In this document: in pieces, positions 59,035 to 64,000 of the stretch
Layout: each line of letters begins with the position of its first letter
Position numbering within the stretch: position 1 is the first letter of the stretch
Assembly (NCBI GenBank): GCA_963597615.1
Contig: CAVBQS010000019.1
Location: forward strand, 1 to 64,000
Direction: 5' to 3'
Source of the DNA: CAKRJP01 sp963597615
GTDB taxonomy: Bacteria; Bacillota; Clostridia; Lachnospirales; Lachnospiraceae
Length of the DNA: 64,000 bases
The notes under the pieces: model-generated
Databases searched by the model: none
What the model saw: only the letters and a program-made list of their open reading frames with translations
What the model was told of the DNA's origin: nothing
Translations under genes and position numbers: made by a program

Positions 59035-61260
59035 ATGAAAAAAAATCCTATTAAATTTAAAAAGTTTAAACTGAAAAGACCCGATATAAAGGGTAAGATG
59101 GAAAAGCTGAAGAATTTAAAAAAGGAGGACGTGGTTCGCTATTTTAAGAACCGCGCACAGCGTAGGAAACAGATCCTGGAAAAACGTAAGAATAGCGCTT
59201 TTGCTAAGAAGATGAGACCGGTTTATGCATTTATGAACCGGTTCTCTATCATTTTTCACGCACTCTTAGCTTGTCTTATTAACTTTGCAATAGAGGCTCT
59301 ATCAAGACATTCCTTGCTTGCGGCCTGGAAGTATATGGTAGGGTCCCCTATGGTATTCTTATACAATGCCTTCATGATATTTATAACATTTTCTATTGTA
59401 TATTTATTCCGAAGGCGGGTCTTTGTAAGGCTTTTGATTACTGTGTTGTGGATGGTGTTAGGGGTTGCCAATGGTTACATGCTTTTAAAGCGTGTAACTC
59501 CCTTTAATGCCCAGGACCTTAAGGTGGCCTCAGATGCGGTGTCTCTGATTAATAACTACTTCAACAGTTTTGAGTTGATCATGCTGGCAGTTGGTATTGG
59601 GGCAGTGATCGTCTTAACCATATCCATCTGGCGAAGAGGTGGCCAGTACGAAGGAAAAATGCACAGGCTCTTAGCAGTGGCAGGAATTATAGTCTGCGGC
59701 TTAGCTTATACCTTTGTCACCAATGCGGCCATTGACAAGCGGGTGGTTTCTACCTATTTTGGAAATATTGCCTTTGCCTATGAGGACTATGGTCTTCCTT
59801 ATTGCTTTATGGCCAGTGTCTTTAATACGGGAATTGATCAACCCAATGGTTATAGCAAGGAAGCTATGGAGAAAATCAGCAATAATGGCGAGATTACCAA
59901 GAGCGAAACGGGAAGATCAGAGGATGACTTGCCTAACATTATTGTGGTGCAGCTTGAGTCCTATTTTGATGTAGACGAGGCAGAGTTTTTTACTACCAAT
60001 AAGGATGCTTGCCCAAATCTCCACGAAATGTATAAAAAATATTCCAGTGGATACTTTAAGGTGCCTTCTGTAGGAGCAGGAACAGCCAACACAGAGTTTG
60101 AGGTGTTAACTGGTATGAGCATGCGATTCTTTGGCCCGGGAGAATATCCTTACAAGACCGTTCTTAAGAATCAAACCTGCGAGAGTGCGGCTACAGCTTT
60201 GGCTTCTTTAGGTTATGGAACTCACGGTTTGCACAACAACGGCGGTAACTTCTACAGTAGAGCTAGAGTCTATAACAATATTGGATTTGACAGCTTTACT
60301 AGCAAGGAGTTTATGAACATTCTTCAGACTACAGAAAATGGCTGGGCCAAGGATGAGGTGCTGGTAGACCATATCATGGAAGCTATGGATACGACGGAAG
60401 GTCAGGATTTTGTATTTACCGTCAGTGTCCAGGGCCATGGCGACTACCCGGAAGAGCAGGTGATTGCAAATCCGAAGATCAAAGTGGAAGGTATTGAAGA
60501 CGAGGCTAAGAAAAATAAGTGGGAGTACTATGTAAATCAGGTTTATGAGATGGACCAGTTTGCCGGAGATCTGATTGAGGCGGTAGAAAAGAGAAATGAG
60601 CCTACTGTGGTAGTTTTCTACGGAGATCATTTGCCTACCATGGGTCTTACAGCAGAGGATCTAAAGAGCCGTTACCTTTACAATACCAATTATGTAATCT
60701 GGGATAATATTGGTCTTACAAAACAGGATAAGAATATTCCTTCTTATCGAATTATGTCAGAGGTATTTGAACGGTTGGATATCCACTCAGGGGCCGTATT
60801 TAACTATCATCAGGAGAGAGGAAGCACAAAGAATTATCTTTCGGATTTGGAACTTCTTCAGTATGACATTTTATACGGCAACCAGTATGTCTATGAGGAT
60901 AGTGGAAAACCTATTACCAAAGGACATATGGTTATGGGTGTTAGAGACGTAAGTCTTTCCAAAATCGTAGCTAAGTTAGACAGCGGCTACAGCCTCTATG
61001 GCGAGAACTTTACCAAGCAAAGCAAGGTCTTTGTAAATGGAGAAAAAGTGGACAGCAGGTTCCTAAACAACACCAGAATCGATATTTCCAATGTGGAATT
61101 AAAGGATAATGATGTGATTTGTGTTAAACAGATGGGATCTAGCAATACCACCTTTAGGCGTTCAGATTATTATACATATCAGAACGGAGAACTAATCTGC
61201 CAGGAAGGAACGGCTACTGATAAGTCCAAATCCTGGGTAGAGCAAGAAAATGATGACTAA
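59035..61260 (+). CDS. LTA synthase family sulfatase-like transferase
   Basis: The 741-residue protein has a basic cytoplasmic N terminus (Lys/Arg-rich, about 1-70) and five hydrophobic helices at about 75-235, followed by an extracellular sulfatase fold. Catalytic features are QLESYFDVDE near 306, the nucleophile Thr in GAGTANTEFEVLTGMS near 350, VSVQGHGDYPEE near 465 and FYGDHLPTMG near 532. These enzymes transfer glycerol-phosphate or related groups to build lipoteichoic acid or modify surface glycans. It begins 4 nt after valS without a strong ribosome binding site, and the folC paralog follows. Confidence 0.88.
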   Translation: MKKNPIKFKKFKLKRPDIKGKMEKLKNLKKEDVVRYFKNRAQRRKQILEKRKNSAFAKKMRPVYAFMNRFSIIFHALLACLINFAIEALSRHSLLAAWKYMVGSPMVFLYNAFMIFITFSIVYLFRRRVFVRLLITVLWMVLGVANGYMLLKRVTPFNAQDLKVASDAVSLINNYFNSFELIMLAVGIGAVIVLTISIWRRGGQYEGKMHRLLAVAGIIVCGLAYTFVTNAAIDKRVVSTYFGNIAFAYEDYGLPYCFMASVFNTGIDQPNGYSKEAMEKISNNGEITKSETGRSEDDLPNIIVVQLESYFDVDEAEFFTTNKDACPNLHEMYKKYSSGYFKVPSVGAGTANTEFEVLTGMSMRFFGPGEYPYKTVLKNQTCESAATALASLGYGTHGLHNNGGNFYSRARVYNNIGFDSFTSKEFMNILQTTENGWAKDEVLVDHIMEAMDTTEGQDFVFTVSVQGHGDYPEEQVIANPKIKVEGIEDEAKKNKWEYYVNQVYEMDQFAGDLIEAVEKRNEPTVVVFYGDHLPTMGLTAEDLKSRYLYNTNYVIWDNIGLTKQDKNIPSYRIMSEVFERLDIHSGAVFNYHQERGSTKNYLSDLELLQYDILYGNQYVYEDSGKPITKGHMVMGVRDVSLSKIVAKLDSGYSLYGENFTKQSKVFVNGEKVDSRFLNNTRIDISNVELKDNDVICVKQMGSSNTTFRRSDYYTYQNGELICQEGTATDKSKSWVEQENDD

Positions 61261-61285
61261 ATGATGACTATAGGAGTCGGAGGAT

Positions 61286-62620
61286 ATGATGTCGGGATAT
61301 AATGAGGCAGTGGCTTATATTGAGGAGCTGCCTAAATTTACCAAGAAACATCCGCTGCATCATACAAGAGAATTTTTAAGAAGACTTGGAGATCCTGCCA
61401 TGGATAAGAAAATTATCCATGTGGCAGGCACCAATGGGAAAGGGTCTGTCTGTGCTTACCTTCAGGCAATTTTAATGCAGGAAGGAAGGCGGACAGGCTT
61501 CTTTACGTCTCCCCACCTAATTCGATTGAATGAGCGGATAAAAGTAAATAATGAGGAAATCTCTGATGAACTTTTTGGGGATATTTTTGAAAAGGCAAAA
61601 AAGATAGCAGTAGAAATGGATGAGGAAGGCTTAGGTCACCCCTCTTATTTTGAATTTTTATTTGGCATGGCCATGTTGGCCTATGAAACTTGGAATGTGG
61701 AAGATATTATTTTAGAGACTGGCCTTGGGGGAAGGTTAGACTGCACCAATTGCTTAGAAAATCCAGCCCTTACTATTATTACTTCTGTCAGTATGGATCA
61801 CACTGGGATTTTAGGAGACGCTTTGGAAAAAATTGCCAGTGAGAAGGCAGGGATTATCAAGGAAAAGGTTCCGCTTTTCTTTGATGGAAATAATAGACTT
61901 GTGGCTAAGATTATAGAGGCCCAGGCAAAAGATAAGCAGGTTCCCTATTTTGCTGTGACAGAGGAATCCTTCTCCCTTCAGGAAGTTACTGGGAAATATA
62001 TTGCATTTTCAAGAAGTAATGCGTATGATAAAAGTGTTATTTATCAGGTGCCTTTCTGCGGATATTACCAGGTGATGAATGCAGAACTTGCCATGGAAGC
62101 GGCAGAATATTTGCTGGCGACTGGTAAGAATGCAGAAAAATCACAGAAAAAAGAAGGGTATTTATGTAGCTATGAAAGAGGCTGGGTATCAGCCATTGCC
62201 TCTGTAAAATGGCCTGGAAGAATGGAACACGTTACAGATCACATGGTGGTAGATGGGGCCCATAATCCAGGGGCCATTGAAGCCTTTGTAAAAAGTCTTT
62301 CTCTTTTGAAGGAAGAGGAGGATCCCGTAATTGTGTTTTCCGCAGTGAAGGATAAAGATTATAAGGAAATGATTCGCCTTTTATGTAATGGAATTAAGGG
62401 AAAGGCCTTTGTGGTGACCCAGATCGAAGACGAGAGAAAAGTCTCAGCTAAAGTTTTGGCAGATATTTTTAAAAGCTATACAAAGAAGCCTGTTAGGTGC
62501 TGTGAGAATCTTTCGGAAGCTTTAAATGTGGCGGAGAAAGAACGCCAGGGAAAGGGACGGATCTATTGTCTGGGATCTTTGTACCTGGTAGGAATGATTA
62601 AAAAGTGTTTAGATAGATAG
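61286..62620 (+). CDS. folC: Folylpolyglutamate synthase paralog (second FolC)
   Basis: The 444-residue Mur-ligase family enzyme has HVAGTNGKGSVCAYLQAIL near 45, FFTSPHLIRLNERIKVN near 71, IILETGLGGRLDCTN near 140, SMDHTGILGDALEKIASEKAGI near 167 (shown in part) and VDGAHNPGA near 325. It is closer to the standard FolC pattern (TSPHL) than the copy at 35249, which has VSPSV at the same place. It is followed by small genes for a 44-residue protein and a TPR protein in the same direction. CGGAGG precedes the ATG. Confidence 0.9.
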   Translation: MMSGYNEAVAYIEELPKFTKKHPLHHTREFLRRLGDPAMDKKIIHVAGTNGKGSVCAYLQAILMQEGRRTGFFTSPHLIRLNERIKVNNEEISDELFGDIFEKAKKIAVEMDEEGLGHPSYFEFLFGMAMLAYETWNVEDIILETGLGGRLDCTNCLENPALTIITSVSMDHTGILGDALEKIASEKAGIIKEKVPLFFDGNNRLVAKIIEAQAKDKQVPYFAVTEESFSLQEVTGKYIAFSRSNAYDKSVIYQVPFCGYYQVMNAELAMEAAEYLLATGKNAEKSQKKEGYLCSYERGWVSAIASVKWPGRMEHVTDHMVVDGAHNPGAIEAFVKSLSLLKEEEDPVIVFSAVKDKDYKEMIRLLCNGIKGKAFVVTQIEDERKVSAKVLADIFKSYTKKPVRCCENLSEALNVAEKERQGKGRIYCLGSLYLVGMIKKCLDR

Positions 62621-62631
62621 GAGGAAGGAAA

Positions 62632-62766
62632 ATGCTGAATTTTGATGAAGAAGTAAAGAAATTCCAACCGAGTCTGGAAATTGAAGATATAGAAGAGGCC
62701 ATTTATCAGGAGGATCTTTCAGATATGACAGATATCCTTAGAGAAGTTATTGAGCAGACCAAGTAG
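62632..62766 (+). CDS. 44-residue protein of unknown function
   Basis: The frame opens at ATG 62632 with a strong AGGAGGAAGGA just upstream and ends at TAG 62764-62766. The protein is very acidic (MLNFDEEVKKFQPSLE at the start, then EDIEEAIYQEDLSDMTDIL) and would be helical. It lies 11 nt after the second folC and 20 nt before the TPR gene, which supports a real small gene in this operon. I recall similar small proteins beside TPR genes in Lachnospiraceae but assign no function. Confidence 0.68.
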   Translation: MLNFDEEVKKFQPSLEIEDIEEAIYQEDLSDMTDILREVIEQTK

Positions 62767-62786
62767 CATAAAGAAGAGGATATCAT

Positions 62787-64000
62787 ATGGATTACGCAAC
62801 AAAAGTCTTGTACCAGTCCAATGCCTGGTACAACGATGGCCTAAAAAAAGCAAGCATCAGGGACCTTACCGGAGCCACTGCTTCTTTGAAAAAAAGTTTA
62901 CAATACAATAGAGATAATATTGCGGCTAGAAATCTTTTGGGATTGGTTTACTATGGTCGTGGAGAAGTGGCGGAGGCCCTTAGAGAGTGGATTTTAAGTA
63001 AGAATTTTCAGTCCCATGACAATATTGCCAATTATTACATCAAGAAGGTAAAAGAAAATCCTACAGAGCTGGCTAAGATGAACCAGGCGATTAAAAGATT
63101 TAATCAATCTTTGGATTATTGCATGCAGGGCAATGAGGATATGGCCATTATACAGCTAAAAAAGGCCATAGTGGAACATCCGAACTTTGTAAAAGCCTAT
63201 CAGCTTTTAACCTTACTTTTTATTCATACAGGCCAGTTTTCTCAGGCAAGGCAGTCTATAAGGGCGGCGCATAAGCTGGATACTACAGACACTACTACCT
63301 TGCATTACATGCATGAACTGCGGGCCCTTAGGAAAGCCCAGAAAGTTAAGAGTAAGACCCAGGAGAGCAAGGCAAAGCATACAGTTACCTACACCGTGGG
63401 AAATGATACCATTATCCAGCCTACTACTAATCGCCTGATGATGAATACCAGACTTCACACCGTGGCAAATATCGGCATCGGTATCTTGGTAGGGGTGTCC
63501 CTTATGTGGTTTTTGATTATGCCGGCCCTTAATACATCTACCCAGAATAAGAATGACAAACGGATCGTAGAGTTTAGCGATCAGATTGCCAGTCAAAAAG
63601 CCCAGATTAATGCCTTGAAGAAAGAGCTGGAAACTTACAGAAATAGCGAGGAGGACTCTGAAGATAGCCAGGCTACAGCAGATGAGACCAAGGAAAGCTA
63701 TGAGACAGTTATTAACATGTATAATAACTTAAATAGCGGGGATATGAGTTACTCAGCCATGGCAGATGAACTTTTAAATGTAAAGGCGGATGCCTTAGGA
63801 ACTCTTGGAAGGCAGCAGTTTGAGACCCTGACAGCAACTATTTATCCAGATGTGTGCAGTGACCTCTATACAGAGGCATCCGAGTGCTACAGTGCAGGAA
63901 ATTATGACACAGCCATTACAGATTTAGAAAAACTAAACAAGATGGATGATGAGTATAATAGTGGAGCGGCCAAGCTTTTACTGGCTCAGTGCTATGAGAA
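62787..64000 (+). CDS. TPR-repeat membrane protein (partial, runs off the window)
   Basis: The frame from ATG 62787, after AAGAGGA, stays open to the window end (404 codons seen). The N-terminal part has TPR-like helix pairs, including ARNLLGLVYYGRGEVAEALREW, GNEDMAIIQLKKAIVEHPNFVKAYQLL and FSQARQSIRAAHKLD (given in part). One TM helix follows (VANIGIGILVGVSLMWFLIM, about residue 227-246), then a coiled coil and further TPR-like units outside. It is anchored once in the membrane with TPR on both sides. Function is unknown. Confidence 0.8.
   Translation, partial: MDYATKVLYQSNAWYNDGLKKASIRDLTGATASLKKSLQYNRDNIAARNLLGLVYYGRGEVAEALREWILSKNFQSHDNIANYYIKKVKENPTELAKMNQAIKRFNQSLDYCMQGNEDMAIIQLKKAIVEHPNFVKAYQLLTLLFIHTGQFSQARQSIRAAHKLDTTDTTTLHYMHELRALRKAQKVKSKTQESKAKHTVTYTVGNDTIIQPTTNRLMMNTRLHTVANIGIGILVGVSLMWFLIMPALNTSTQNKNDKRIVEFSDQIASQKAQINALKKELETYRNSEEDSEDSQATADETKESYETVINMYNNLNSGDMSYSAMADELLNVKADALGTLGRQQFETLTATIYPDVCSDLYTEASECYSAGNYDTAITDLEKLNKMDDEYNSGAAKLLLAQCYE

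Overview
The window reads as chromosome of a low-GC Gram-positive gut anaerobe of the Lachnospiraceae type (Clostridia, Bacillota). Support for this comes from strong AGGAGG-type ribosome binding sites, tRNA-synthetase genes behind T-box leaders, an EcfA fusion ECF transporter, the oxygen-sensitive two-subunit serine dehydratase, the two-subunit Fe-S tartrate dehydratase, an LTA-synthase-like sulfatase, and families common in that group (DUF4317, DUF6110, AAA ATPase with DUF4143). Species was not determined. Almost every gene is on the + strand; minus-strand genes are two divergent regulator/transporter units and one block at 47.9-51.3 kb.

Layout. 0-5.5 kb is mixed and partly decayed: a glycoside hydrolase 3 fragment, exonuclease III, an FGGY sugar kinase, a sigma-factor stub, a 33-bp tandem repeat and a DUF4143 ATPase. 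5.5-8 kb holds a MATE exporter divergent from a LysR regulator. 7.9-13.2 kb is a rearranged Wadjet locus: one 1327-codon gene joins the front of JetA to the back of JetC, JetB and the JetC Walker A part are absent, and JetD follows intact. 13.3-20.6 kb has a second MATE exporter, a three-gene signalling unit (membrane pseudo-kinase, kinase, LuxR-type regulator) and two coupled lipoproteins. 20.7-27.6 kb pairs SbcD/SbcC-like genes (the second with a membrane hairpin) with an acetyltransferase and a calpain-like cysteine protease.

27.7-32.9 kb is an ECF vitamin-type transporter operon with an isochorismatase-family hydrolase, a NiaR-type regulator and a PfkB kinase, suggesting salvage of an NAD precursor or a riboside. 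33-39.3 kb is thrS behind a T-box, then a complete-looking folate operon (folC, folE, HD protein, folP, folB-folK). 39.4-43.4 kb is a tartrate (or related dicarboxylate) module: LysR, SLC13 permease, ttdA, ttdB. 43.6-47.9 kb is a DUF6110 protein, a P1B-type ATPase with an SCA metal motif (ferrosome-like pair) and an ABC-F protein. 48-51.3 kb (minus) holds an amino-acid ABC transporter and purC. 51.6-64 kb continues with DUF4317, tRNA-Leu with a phage head-protein relic behind it, serine dehydratase, a sirtuin, valS behind a T-box, an LTA-synthase-like enzyme, a second folC, a 44-residue ORF and a TPR membrane protein cut by the window end.

The most unusual items are the JetA-JetC chimera, the calpain-like protease beside an SbcCD-like pair, the DUF6110/P1B ATPase pair and the HD protein inside the folate operon. 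All functions are read from sequence by eye; no searches were run.
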